Assembly (NCBI GenBank): GCA_043777375.1
Contig: JAYWHX010000031.1
Coordinates: 1-64,000 of the forward strand
Direction: 5' to 3'
Length of the DNA stretch: 64,000 bases
Source of the DNA: TH-plancto1 sp043777375
Lineage (GTDB): Bacteria; Planctomycetota; Planctomycetia; Planctomycetales; Planctomycetaceae
Part shown: piece by piece, positions 27,200 to 35,050 of the stretch
Layout: each line of letters begins with the position of its first letter
Numbering within the stretch: position 1 is the first letter of the stretch
The notes under the pieces: model-generated
The model's database searches: none
Told to the model about the DNA's origin: nothing
What the model saw: only the letters and a program-made list of their open reading frames with translations
Translations under genes and position numbers: made by a program

Positions 27200-27700
27200 T
27201 TATTTCGGAGCGAGGACGGCCGTAATCGCTCGTCCTTCCATCGATGGAGCCTTCTCGATCTTGGCGATGTCTTCCAGCTTGGCAATCATCCCCATCAGCA
27301 CGTCGCGCCCCAGATCCTGGTGAGCGTTTTCGCGCCCACGGAAGACGACGGTCAGCTTGACCTTGTCCTTTTCCGTGAGGAAATCCCGAGCATGCTTGGT
27401 CTTGAAGTCGATGTCGTGATCACCGATTTTTGGTCGCAGCCTGATCTCTTTGAGTTCGACCTGATGGACCTTGTTGTTTTTGTGCAGCTTACGCTTCTGT
27501 TCGTACTTGAACTTGCCGTAATCCATGATTCGACAGACAGGCGGGCGCTCAGTCGGAGCAACCTCGACCAAGTCCATACCGGCGTCGAATGCCAAACGAA
27601 GGGCATCGACTGTCGGAACAACGCCGATCATTTCTCCCAACTGATTGACTACCCGAACCTGTGCGATTCGGATCTGATCATTCACCCTGTGCGTTTCGAT
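27200..27700 (-). CDS. infC: Translation initiation factor IF-3, AUC start
   Basis: Initiation factor that keeps 30S subunits free and checks start codons. Both domains are seen: N-domain VAPTERPPVCRIMDYGKFKY and C-domain EIRLRPKIGDHDIDFKTKHA with RGRENAHQ. I read the start as ATC at 27700 (ATC GAA ACG CAC AGG GTG AAT GAT), preceded by GGAAGGA with 5 bases of spacing. The only downstream candidate is GTG at 27685, which lies 20 bases from that ribosome-binding site. Non-canonical AUU or AUC starts are a known feature of infC autoregulation. The protein is then 166 residues. No rpmI or rplT follows it here. Confidence 0.9.
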   Translation of the reverse strand: METHRVNDQIRIAQVRVVNQLGEMIGVVPTVDALRLAFDAGMDLVEVAPTERPPVCRIMDYGKFKYEQKRKLHKNNKVHQVELKEIRLRPKIGDHDIDFKTKHARDFLTEKDKVKLTVVFRGRENAHQDLGRDVLMGMIAKLEDIAKIEKAPSMEGRAITAVLAPK

Positions 27701-27900
27701 TGCTGTCCTTCCCTCATTTTGCGTGGTTCAGGCGATCAGTTGAGCGGAAACTCCCCACTCTTGACCCCTTGACGCTCCCTTTCTTTTAATATCGGCAGAA
27801 AACGGCGTCAAGTCGTGACGGGGATTGGAAATCGGGAAAAACCATGGCCACACCGCTCGACTCACGTCGTGGACAGACCTTGGATGTCACTCAACCTCCC

Positions 27901-29478
27901 CTACTCCCACTCGATGGTACTCGGAGGTTTAGAGCTGATGTCGTACACCACACGGTTGACACCACGCACGCTGTTCGTGATCCGCGACGAGATCTTTTGC
28001 AGCAGATCGTACGGCAGTCGGGACCAGTCAGCTGTCATGAAGTTGTCCGTGTTGACCGACCGAATGGCGATCACGTCTTCATACGTCCGACCGTCACCCA
28101 TCACGCCAACCGTTTGCAGCGGCAGGAGGACCGCGAAGGCCTGCTGCACTTGGCGATACATTCCGGCTTTTTGAAGTTCATCGAGAAACACGGCGTCGGC
28201 TTCACGCAGCACATGCAGTCGGGGTTCCGAGACAGCTCCCAAACACCGTACTGCCAGACCCGGACCAGGAAACGGATGCCGCCAGATCAAGTGCTCGGGC
28301 AAACCGAGCTCTAAACCGAGTCGACGCACCTCGTCCTTGAACAGATCACGAAGCGGTTCAATCAATTCGAACCCGAGTTCAGCTGGCAATCCGCCGACAT
28401 TGTGGTGCGATTTGATGGTGGCAGCGGGGCCGTCGGGATTCGCTCCGGATTCAATGACGTCCGGGTAGAGCGTCCCCTGGGCCAAGAAGTCTGCATCTTT
28501 GATCGACTTGGCTTCGTGGCGGAAAACATCAATGAACACGCGACCGATGATCTTCCTTTTCTGCTGCGGATCAGCGACCCCGGCCAGTTCATCGAGGAAC
28601 TGCTTCGCGGCATCGACCACATGCAGGTCGGTCTTAAAGTGGGCTCCGAACTGTTCGCGGACTTGATCCGATTCGCCTTTCCGCAGCAGTCCGTTGTCGA
28701 CAAAGATGCACGAGAGTTGCTTGCCGATCGCCTTGAACAACAGGGCTGCTGTGACCGACGAATCGACACCGCCTGACAAGCCACAAATCACACGGCGATG
28801 CCCGACTCGTTCGCGAATCGAGGACACTTGCTGGTCGATGAAGCTGGACATGCTCCAGCGTCCATGGCACTTGGCAATCTTCGTGACAAAGTTCGCGATC
28901 AGCTGCGGCCCGCACTCGCTGTGTGTGACTTCGGGATGAAATTGCAGACCGTATATCGGTCGCGTCTTGTGCCGAATGGCCGCATGTGGACAGGTGTCGG
29001 TGGAGGCGAGCGAGACGAAATTCTTGTCGAGATCCTGAACCTGATCTCCATGGCTCATCCACACGGTCGAGTCGGTGGGGACGTCCGCGAAGAAGGGATC
29101 GTTCGAGGACTGATGGCAGGACTTTTGTCCGAACTCTCGCGACTCGCCAGGCAGAACCTTGCTACCCAAAGCGTGACAGGTCGCCTGCATGCCGTAGCAA
29201 ATGCCTAGGATCGGAATGCCCAAATCGAAGATCCGCGGGTCGGGATGCGGAGATCCCTTCTCATACACGCTGGCAGGACCACCGCTCAGGATCAGTCCCT
29301 TCGGAGCAATTTCGCGGATACGATCCGCTGACAGATCATGCCGAACCATCTGGCAGAACACGTTCTGTTCACGCACACGCCGAGCGATCAGCTGGGCGGT
29401 CTGCGAGCCGAAGTCGAGAACGAGGATTTTCTCGTCCTGAACTGAAACGGAAGTGGCCACTGGAGACTGAGGGGGCAT
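27901..29478 (-). CDS. guaA: GMP synthase (glutamine-hydrolysing)
   Basis: Converts XMP to GMP with glutamine and ATP in the cytosol. The N-terminal class-I glutamine amidotransferase domain shows VLDFGSQTAQLIARRVRE, the nucleophile Cys in GICYGMQAT and the His-Glu of FHPEVTHSE. The ATP-pyrophosphatase P-loop is GLSGGVDSSVTAAL, and the C-terminus ends PSTIEWE, as in the family. The start was taken as the ATG at 29478 (MPPQSPVATSVSVQ), giving 525 residues; the open frame runs 30 codons further upstream with non-homologous-looking sequence. It is divergent from mreB. Confidence 0.95.
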   Translation of the reverse strand: MPPQSPVATSVSVQDEKILVLDFGSQTAQLIARRVREQNVFCQMVRHDLSADRIREIAPKGLILSGGPASVYEKGSPHPDPRIFDLGIPILGICYGMQATCHALGSKVLPGESREFGQKSCHQSSNDPFFADVPTDSTVWMSHGDQVQDLDKNFVSLASTDTCPHAAIRHKTRPIYGLQFHPEVTHSECGPQLIANFVTKIAKCHGRWSMSSFIDQQVSSIRERVGHRRVICGLSGGVDSSVTAALLFKAIGKQLSCIFVDNGLLRKGESDQVREQFGAHFKTDLHVVDAAKQFLDELAGVADPQQKRKIIGRVFIDVFRHEAKSIKDADFLAQGTLYPDVIESGANPDGPAATIKSHHNVGGLPAELGFELIEPLRDLFKDEVRRLGLELGLPEHLIWRHPFPGPGLAVRCLGAVSEPRLHVLREADAVFLDELQKAGMYRQVQQAFAVLLPLQTVGVMGDGRTYEDVIAIRSVNTDNFMTADWSRLPYDLLQKISSRITNSVRGVNRVVYDISSKPPSTIEWE

Positions 29479-29807
29479 GCCGCACCGCACTTTCTGTCCT
29501 CGTCGTCCAAAGCTGCGATCGAGAGACCCTCGAATGCAGATGAACCAGCCAACCTTCCGCAAGGTCAACTGGTTCCGGAGACGAGACTTGACTCGCCAAA
29601 CCCCGAAATGGGGAATCGGGCATTGTAGAGCCGCCCGTTGCCGGAATCACGCGTCCGACACCGAAATTCAAGCGGTCCGCGCAGACAAGTCGAACGGGTG
29701 TGTCGAGCCAAGATTGCACTCTGCTGCCTCTGACGAATGCCTCTTGCGGCAAAATCCGCCGGTCGGGTACAAACACTCGGTCAAGGACGACTCGCTGAGG
29801 GAGCAGA
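29479..29807. other. Divergent intergenic region, guaA-mreB
   Basis: This gap holds the promoters of guaA (minus) and the mreBCD operon (plus). No hairpin, repeat or small gene is convincing. GAGGGAG directly precedes the mreB ATG. I cannot name -10/-35 boxes with confidence. Confidence 0.4.
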
Positions 29808-30848
29808 ATGTTTCACCGTTTTCGCCGCTGGTTCACGCCCGATGTGGCGCTTGATCTCGGAACGACCAGCACTCGGATTGCCATTCCGGGGCGGGGTGTC
29901 GTCCTGGAAGAACCATCTGTCATCGCTCTCGAAACTGGCAGCCGCCGCGTCCTCGGCAAGGGAACCTGCGTCGGGACACTGGCTCGGCAGATGCTGGGAC
30001 GCACGCCCGATTCGATCAGCGCCATCCAACCGATTCGCAACGGGGCAATCACCGATTTCGAGCTATGCGAGGCAATGGTCTCGTATTTTCTTCGCAAAGC
30101 CATGAAGGGGGCCAATGGGCATCCGCGTGTGGTAGTGACTGTGCCCTCGAGCTTGTCCCCCGTCGAACGCCGCGCCGTATTCACAAGTGTCGAACGGGCC
30201 GGAGCCGAGCGAGTCTTCCTGCTGCCCGTCACGAAGGCCGCCTGCATTGGGGCCGGTTTGCCGATCTCAGAACCGCTGGCCAGTATGGTGTGCGACCTCG
30301 GCGGCGGCACTTCACAGGTCTCGGTGATGAGTCTGGGGGACGAGGTCGCGGGACAGACTCTCCGTGTCGCGGGTGACCACCTCGATCAGGCGATTGTCGA
30401 TTTTCTGCGTCGGCAACACGCCCTTCGCATCAGCCCGAATACGGCTGAGCAGATCAAGCTCGAAGTCGGCAGCGCGGTGCCGCTCGATCGAGAACTCTCC
30501 ATCGAGATTCGCGGATTGGATGTCATCAGTGGGGTCGCCCGTAAGGTCGTCGTCGTCAGCGAGGAAATTCGTCTCGCCCTCGCCGACCCGCTCCAGCAAG
30601 TCGTCTTCGGCATCCGTTCGACCATCGAGCGTTGTCACCCTCAACTCGTCGCCGACCTCGCCGACACTGGCCTGATGCTCACCGGCGGAACAGCCCAGCT
30701 GCGCGGGATTGAGCAATATTTGCGAGAGCAGATCGGGATTCCAGTCCGCCGCGACCATGACCCGGAACGAACCGCCATTCGCGGAGCGTTGATCTGCCTC
30801 GAGCACTTTGATCTGTGGCGCGAAAGTCTGGTCACCGATGGCCGCTGA
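29808..30848 (+). CDS. mreB: Rod-shape-determining protein MreB
   Basis: Actin-like cytoskeletal ATPase that directs cell-wall synthesis for cell shape. The actin phosphate-1 motif is LDLGTTSTRIAI near 15-26, phosphate-2 is VCDLGGGTSQVSVM near 163, and the adenosine motif is LTGGTAQLRGIEQY near 288. The 346-residue length fits the family. The ribosome-binding site GGGAG precedes the ATG. mreC follows with overlapping ends. Planctomycetes differ in having MreB, so an intact operon is informative. Confidence 0.92.
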   Translation: MFHRFRRWFTPDVALDLGTTSTRIAIPGRGVVLEEPSVIALETGSRRVLGKGTCVGTLARQMLGRTPDSISAIQPIRNGAITDFELCEAMVSYFLRKAMKGANGHPRVVVTVPSSLSPVERRAVFTSVERAGAERVFLLPVTKAACIGAGLPISEPLASMVCDLGGGTSQVSVMSLGDEVAGQTLRVAGDHLDQAIVDFLRRQHALRISPNTAEQIKLEVGSAVPLDRELSIEIRGLDVISGVARKVVVVSEEIRLALADPLQQVVFGIRSTIERCHPQLVADLADTGLMLTGGTAQLRGIEQYLREQIGIPVRRDHDPERTAIRGALICLEHFDLWRESLVTDGR

Positions 30849-31797
30849 GAGTCGTTCACCGCCCGGTTGGCTGTCGATCACTGGCGGATTGCTGGTGGGC
30901 GGAATTCTGCTGTGCCTGCCAGAAGTGTGGGCCGGGAAGGTTCGCAGCTTGGTTCATGATGGCTTGGCTCCCGGTCAATGCGTCATCGCCGCCGCAGTGC
31001 CACAGGTGACTCACGCGGCATCCCCCGCAGTGAACTCTGTTGCCGTTGAGATCGACTCCTCTTGGCAGCGGCAGGCCCACTACTGGCAAGCCGAGTCCGC
31101 CCGCCTCCGCGCCGAACTGGCCGAACTCCAGCGAGTCCCCACTTGGCCCCCAGCTGCAATCATTCCGCCGCAGGTGCGGCCGCGACTGCGCACTGCGCGT
31201 GTGATCGGTTGGGAACGCAGCAACGGCCACGAGGCCCCGGCTCCTGTAATCCGCGCGGGGACAGTCGATCAAGTCGCTGTGAGCGATTTGGTACTGCTGC
31301 CCGGCGAGCCATTGCTTGACCAGGGCCAAACGCATGGAGTCAACTCCGATGATCTCGTGCTGGCCGGGCGATCAGTGATCGGTCGAATCGCTCGCACCAG
31401 CCGTTGGACCAGCACGATCCAATCCATCACCGATCCTGAGTTCCGGGGGCAAGCACAGATCGTGCGACTGCAAGAGGGGGAGGCAATTCTCGGTGCTGAA
31501 GGGATTCTGTCTGGGGCAGAGGAGGGCACTTGCCGACTACAGCACATCGGCACAACTGAGCCAGTGGCCGAGGGGGACCTGGTCTTTACCTCGCTGCACG
31601 GCGTTGCACTCTCCCCGCCACTGTTTTATGGCACAATTACCAAGGCTGAACTGAAGCCAGGCGAGCCAGACTGGTCGATTGAGGTGGCACCCGCGCGGCA
31701 GGGGCCACCGCCGAGCGAAGTGCTGGTCCTGGAGCTATCTCTGCGGGCACCTGTGACGACACCGACGCCTGATACCGCTCGACCGGAATCTCCATAA
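30838..31797 (+). CDS. mreC: Rod-shape-determining protein MreC
   Basis: Membrane-anchored, periplasmic scaffold of the elongation complex; 319 residues. The ATG at 30838 overlaps the end of mreB by 11 bases. An N-terminal membrane segment (ITGGLLVGGILLCLPEVW) is followed by a coiled-coil (SSWQRQAHYWQAESARLRAE) and the C-terminal beta domains (SDLVLLPGEPLLDQGQTHG; VIGRIARTSRWTSTIQSITD). The sequence is divergent from well-studied MreC, so the identity rests on layout and position. The C-terminus is Thr/Pro-rich. The stop overlaps the mreD start. Confidence 0.8.
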   Translation: MAAESRSPPGWLSITGGLLVGGILLCLPEVWAGKVRSLVHDGLAPGQCVIAAAVPQVTHAASPAVNSVAVEIDSSWQRQAHYWQAESARLRAELAELQRVPTWPPAAIIPPQVRPRLRTARVIGWERSNGHEAPAPVIRAGTVDQVAVSDLVLLPGEPLLDQGQTHGVNSDDLVLAGRSVIGRIARTSRWTSTIQSITDPEFRGQAQIVRLQEGEAILGAEGILSGAEEGTCRLQHIGTTEPVAEGDLVFTSLHGVALSPPLFYGTITKAELKPGEPDWSIEVAPARQGPPPSEVLVLELSLRAPVTTPTPDTARPESP

Positions 31798-32267
31798 TGG
31801 GGCCCGCATTCCTCTGGCTCGCACTGGGCTACGCCAGCTGCGTCTGGGACAGCGCGAGCAGCCCACTGGATCCGCGCTGGCCGAGCGCGACGGGCGTTTT
31901 CATTCTGCTGCTGGCCATGCGACTCCCCCGCTTTGGCCCCTGGGGAGCGGCACTCTGTGGACTCACTTTGGGTGCCGCTCATGGCGGTCCGTTAGGACCC
32001 CGGGTAATCGCGGCAGTCATCGCCACTGCACTTGCTGGCCACTTGCAACTGGGCCGAACCGAAATCAGCTGGGTTCGCGCGACGCTCGTGACAGCCATTG
32101 CAGTTGCACTCTGGCTGATAGCTCCGTTTATACCGGCACTCTTAGTCAGCAGTCTCCAGTCCAACGGCTGGACACTAGCCCAATCCCTCGCGACCACGAC
32201 CCTGTCAACGACACTGATCGTCTTGGCAATTCGCAGTGTCGTTCGACCACAAAATCGCAAAGAGTAA
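31797..32267 (+). CDS. mreD: Rod-shape-determining protein MreD-like
   Basis: A 156-residue integral membrane protein with about five hydrophobic segments (LWLALGYASCVW; GVFILLLAMRL; AVIATALAGHL; ATLVTAIAVALWLIAPFIPALL; LSTTLIVLAIR). Sequence similarity to MreD is too weak to see directly. The assignment rests on size, topology and position third after mreB and mreC, with TAATG overlap of the mreC stop. It probably completes the MreBCD complex. Confidence 0.7.
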   Translation: MGPAFLWLALGYASCVWDSASSPLDPRWPSATGVFILLLAMRLPRFGPWGAALCGLTLGAAHGGPLGPRVIAAVIATALAGHLQLGRTEISWVRATLVTAIAVALWLIAPFIPALLVSSLQSNGWTLAQSLATTTLSTTLIVLAIRSVVRPQNRKE

Positions 32268-32279
32268 AAATCTGGTCCA

Positions 32280-32303
32280 GTCGCCAGCCTTGCTGGCATC
32301 CCA
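32280..32303. repeat. Imperfect direct repeat, copy A
   Basis: GTCGCCAGCCTTGCTGGCAT lies just after mreD and contains a perfect 6-base hairpin, GCCAGC-CTT-GCTGGC. A closely similar 32-base stretch (5 mismatches) occurs at about 33664-33695 inside the 3' end of fabZ. The two copies flank the two-gene nuclease cassette. Confidence 0.5.
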
Positions 32304-32353
32304 CACGAATCGATTTTCTTCTGCTTGACTCTTGCCGAAAATTCGTTCGAGCA

Positions 32354-32794
32354 TCACGAGTTGCGAATCGCTGAAAGCAGCCCGGAAACCATCTTGCGAA
32401 CGTTGTCGCTTTGAAGGGCATCCTTGACTCGTTGCCGAAGTTCGGTGTCATCTTTAGCTTGGGTCAACCGCTTTCGTTTGTTTTTCGTTGCCAAAATCTC
32501 GCCACCCATATCGATATCTTGACACTCCTCCACCGTCAGATGCTCTTCTATCTGACATGGATAGGGCATAAGCACCGTATACTTCACTTCGAACAATGTC
32601 GTCTGGTACTCCAGTGTGGGGGCGCGGACCGCAAACCGAACCCTCACGTTTTGCTTATCGATATCGGTATGCAACAACCCTTCCAGAAGGTTCTTTGTCT
32701 TTTGACCAAGTGCGTCCGCTTGTTCATGGAGTACGTCGGCTGGGGTCGATTCCACCGCCAAATCGCCCCACAGATCGTTCACAGGTTCGCTCAT
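32354..32794 (-). CDS. Hypothetical protein paired with EEP nuclease
   Basis: A 146-residue soluble protein that I do not recognise. It has an acidic N-terminus (PVNDLWGDLAVESTPADVLHE), a middle beta-like region (VRVRFAVRAPTLEYQ) and a charged helical C-terminus (KNKRKRLTQAKDD, LRQRVKDALQSDNVRKM). Its start overlaps the EEP-nuclease stop by 4 bases as ATGA, so it is translated directly after it. Base composition looks lower in GC than neighbours, which suggests transfer together with the nuclease gene. Confidence 0.65.
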   Translation of the reverse strand: MSEPVNDLWGDLAVESTPADVLHEQADALGQKTKNLLEGLLHTDIDKQNVRVRFAVRAPTLEYQTTLFEVKYTVLMPYPCQIEEHLTVEECQDIDMGGEILATKNKRKRLTQAKDDTELRQRVKDALQSDNVRKMVSGLLSAIRNS

Positions 32795-33627
32795 GTTGAC
32801 GCTCGATCATAAAAATGGACACGGACAGGAAGGTGGTCTGAAAACCGATCCTTATCTGGGTGCCCGTGTTTGTCCGTCAGCGGATTTTCGGCTGATGCCG
32901 TGACAATGTCTACCTCAAAGTCACTGAAAACGTCCATCAGAGATGGTCGGAACAAGACTTGATCATACATCTGCCATCCGTACTGGTCGACACTTGTGGG
33001 CCAATAGTAAGTCCCCGCCGGTTCCGTGGGACGATCACCCATGTGTGACCACATCGGATTGTAGAAAAACGCCCTCGTCTCTCGTTGGACAGTTCGCGAA
33101 CGAAGCCTCTTAGCCTCACTCAGCGAAGAAATCGCGTGGAGTCCTTCGGAAGAAATGACCATCTCGTCAAATGGGTTGAGATTGAAGTCACCGAGGAGAA
33201 TTGTCCTTTCGTGCCCTTCCTGCTTCTCAACCAATCCAATGTCTCGACTCAATCGATTGAGCAGGTGATTCTTTGCCTTTGTGCTGTGATGGGGTCCGGC
33301 GGGGAGATGCAGGCCGCAGACCGTTATTGGTTCCCCATGGCACATGAGACGCCAAAATGAGTATCTCGCGTCATTGTCATCGACTAAACCTTCATCTCGA
33401 ATCCGTGTAACTTTGAACGACTTGAGGCGGGTCAGTGCCGTCATGCGGCCATCTGATCCCTCGCACCAGCTGTAAAATGCACCCTGCTGATTCACAGTCG
33501 AGAGCAGCTTTCCTTTTTGGCCTCCAAACTCACACAGAATTATGAGGGTGTATTCGCCACCATTCAAGATTCCCGCCAGTGCCTCTGACAGATCTTTGCG
33601 ATTCATATTCCAGAAAAGCAACCGCAT
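32791..33627 (-). CDS. Endonuclease/exonuclease/phosphatase-family protein
   Basis: A 278-residue protein of the EEP superfamily (metal-dependent phosphoesterases that include exonuclease III and DNase I). The start is the ATG at 33627 (MRLLFWNMN), where LFWNMN is the family's N-terminal motif. Others seen are IILCEFGG (metal-binding Glu), CGLHLPAG, ILLGDFNLNPFDE and the catalytic SDHLPV end motif. Its target (DNA, RNA or a phospholipid) cannot be told. It is followed, with a 4-base overlap, by a 146-residue unknown protein. The pair sits between mreD and the fatty-acid cluster with sequence unlike either side. Confidence 0.85.
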   Translation of the reverse strand: MRLLFWNMNRKDLSEALAGILNGGEYTLIILCEFGGQKGKLLSTVNQQGAFYSWCEGSDGRMTALTRLKSFKVTRIRDEGLVDDNDARYSFWRLMCHGEPITVCGLHLPAGPHHSTKAKNHLLNRLSRDIGLVEKQEGHERTILLGDFNLNPFDEMVISSEGLHAISSLSEAKRLRSRTVQRETRAFFYNPMWSHMGDRPTEPAGTYYWPTSVDQYGWQMYDQVLFRPSLMDVFSDFEVDIVTASAENPLTDKHGHPDKDRFSDHLPVRVHFYDRAST

Positions 33628-33659
33628 ACATGAGACATCCCACTGAGCACCAAGCAGAA

Positions 33660-34139
33660 TCACGTCCCGTCGCCAGCCTTGCCGACATCCAGCACATCGA
33701 GCAGGCCGAGTTCGAAGACGAAGTTTTTCTGGTTGGCTCCGGCGGGACCGGCTTGGGATTTGTCGACGTGGGCAAAGAAGATTTCGCCCTCAGCAATCAG
33801 ACGATCGCCACAGGTCGCGCGGGCGCTGACCATGCCGCCTTCGTCGCGGGCGTCGAGTAACTCACACGAATAAATCAGTTGATCGCCGGGCTGGGCCCAG
33901 CTGTGAAAGATCATCTTGGGGATCTTGGCGAGGATCACGACGTGCTTAAAGCCGTGGGATTCGCCGAGCAGAATCCCGCCGGTCTGGGCCATGCCTTCGA
34001 TCATCAGCGAACCGGGCATCACGGGGAAGCCAGGGTAGTGATCGTGGAGGTGCTCCTCGGCGAGCGAGACGTTCTTCACCGCCTTGGCCGATTTGCCGCT
34101 GTGGAATTCAATAAAACGGTCGATCCAGAACCAGCGCAT
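33660..34139 (-). CDS. fabZ: 3-hydroxyacyl-ACP dehydratase FabZ
   Basis: Dehydrates beta-hydroxyacyl-ACP during fatty-acid elongation. The 159-residue protein starts MRWFWIDRFIEF. The hot-dog-fold active site is visible: His34 in HDHYPGFPVMPG and Glu48 in LMIEGMAQTGG. The C-terminus ends in a short lineage-specific tail (LDVLDVGKAGDGT), and the last codons lie in the direct-repeat copy B. It is the last gene of the cluster fabZ2, fabG, ACP, fabZ, all on the minus strand. A 237-base repeat-bearing gap separates it from the ACP gene. Confidence 0.9.
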   Translation of the reverse strand: MRWFWIDRFIEFHSGKSAKAVKNVSLAEEHLHDHYPGFPVMPGSLMIEGMAQTGGILLGESHGFKHVVILAKIPKMIFHSWAQPGDQLIYSCELLDARDEGGMVSARATCGDRLIAEGEIFFAHVDKSQAGPAGANQKNFVFELGLLDVLDVGKAGDGT

Positions 34140-34211
34140 GGGAGGGTAGTTTACGATTGGGGGGTGATGGAATCGGTGAGAAGTCGAGCAGGCTCAACAA
34201 GCCACAAGTGG

Positions 34212-34335
34212 AGATTCACCACGGAGACATAGAGACACGGAGAAGAACAAGTCCGAACAGGCAGACAGGAATGTCTGCTCCACTGATTTCAAGACTTTCT
34301 GCTCTCAGTGCCTCCGTGTCTCCGTGGTGAAATTC
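34212..34335. repeat. CCACGGAG inverted repeat with inner palindrome
   Basis: This 124-base element shares its arms with the one at 8204-8425. The left arm has ATTCACCACGGAGACATAGA at 34213-34232, and the right arm (34304-34335) is its complement, ending TCTCCGTGGTGAAATTC. Between them is an inner palindrome, GGCAGACAGGAATGTCTGC, at about 34260-34279. The gap between fabZ and the ACP gene contains nothing else. Confidence 0.8.
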
Positions 34336-34376
34336 TTCGGTTCATTCCAGGACAGGCAAGATTGCCTATCCTACAT

Positions 34377-34766
34377 TTACGCAGCCAGCTTGGCAGCGAG
34401 GAACTTGCAGATCATGTCGACGGTGAACAGATCGGAGATCCGCTCGACCTTGGGGTCAGCTGCGAACTTGTCGATATTGGCATGAGGCATGCGCGAACGC
34501 AGTTCGGAGAGACCGTGCTCGGTCACCTTGCCGTTGGCGACGAATCCGGAATCGGACGAAGCGATGTTCTCGGGGAACAACTCGCCGCGAGGGATCTTGA
34601 TATCAAAGTTCTTTTCGAGGCGGAACACGATGTCCAGGAAGTCGATGGACTCGGCTCCCAGGTCGCCGATCAGCGTCGCTTCGGAGGTGACTTCATCATC
34701 ATCCACTCCCAGTGCGTCGACCAGTGTTTCGCGGACCTTTTCGAAGATTTCTTCACGACTCGGCAT
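34377..34766 (-). CDS. Acyl carrier protein, extended
   Basis: An acyl carrier protein of 129 residues, much longer than the usual 78. The phosphopantetheine site is Ser40 in IGDLGAESIDFLD. Helix I is EEIFEKVRETLVDALGV. After helix II an insertion with a glycine-rich loop (NIASSDSGFVANGKVTEHG) is followed by a C-terminal helix (RISDLFTVDMICKFLAAKL). GGGAG lies upstream of the ATG. It lies between fabG and fabZ on the same strand, so it probably carries the acyl chains they modify. It may be a dedicated carrier rather than the housekeeping AcpP. Confidence 0.85.
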   Translation of the reverse strand: MPSREEIFEKVRETLVDALGVDDDEVTSEATLIGDLGAESIDFLDIVFRLEKNFDIKIPRGELFPENIASSDSGFVANGKVTEHGLSELRSRMPHANIDKFAADPKVERISDLFTVDMICKFLAAKLAA

Positions 34767-34883
34767 GGGTTTCTCCCGTCATCTTGCAACGCGCTGAGGT
34801 GGCGACCATCGCCACACCCTTCGGACCCTCCGAGCTGGATTGTCTGACCCCGCCCCGAAACCGATTGCGATGCGAACTAGTTG

Positions 34884-35050
34884 AAGGCCAAGGGGCCTAG
34901 GGGCGAGGGCCTCGGGCCAGTAGGAGTCCCTGATAGACTCTGACTGGTGGGGCCGCGCCTCGCGGACAGCCCCGATTCTCGTGGTGTGAAGGGACTTGCC
35001 CCTCTTCTCTCTGGCCCTAGGCAGTTGGCCCATGACCCTAGGCTTCTTCA
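34884..35050. repeat. CCTAGG-type inverted repeat
   Basis: The left arm GGCCAAGGGGCCTAGGGGC (34887-34905) is mirrored by GGCCCTAGGCAGTTGGCC (35013-35030) and further CCTAGGCTTC. It occupies the 281-base ACP-fabG gap. A related copy lies at 63138-63180 just before dnaK. Confidence 0.7.

Noticed and set aside
34212..35050. CRISPR array in the repeat-rich fatty-acid gaps
   Set aside because: The repeats are inverted pairs with different cores, not regularly spaced direct repeats of constant length, and no cas gene is near.
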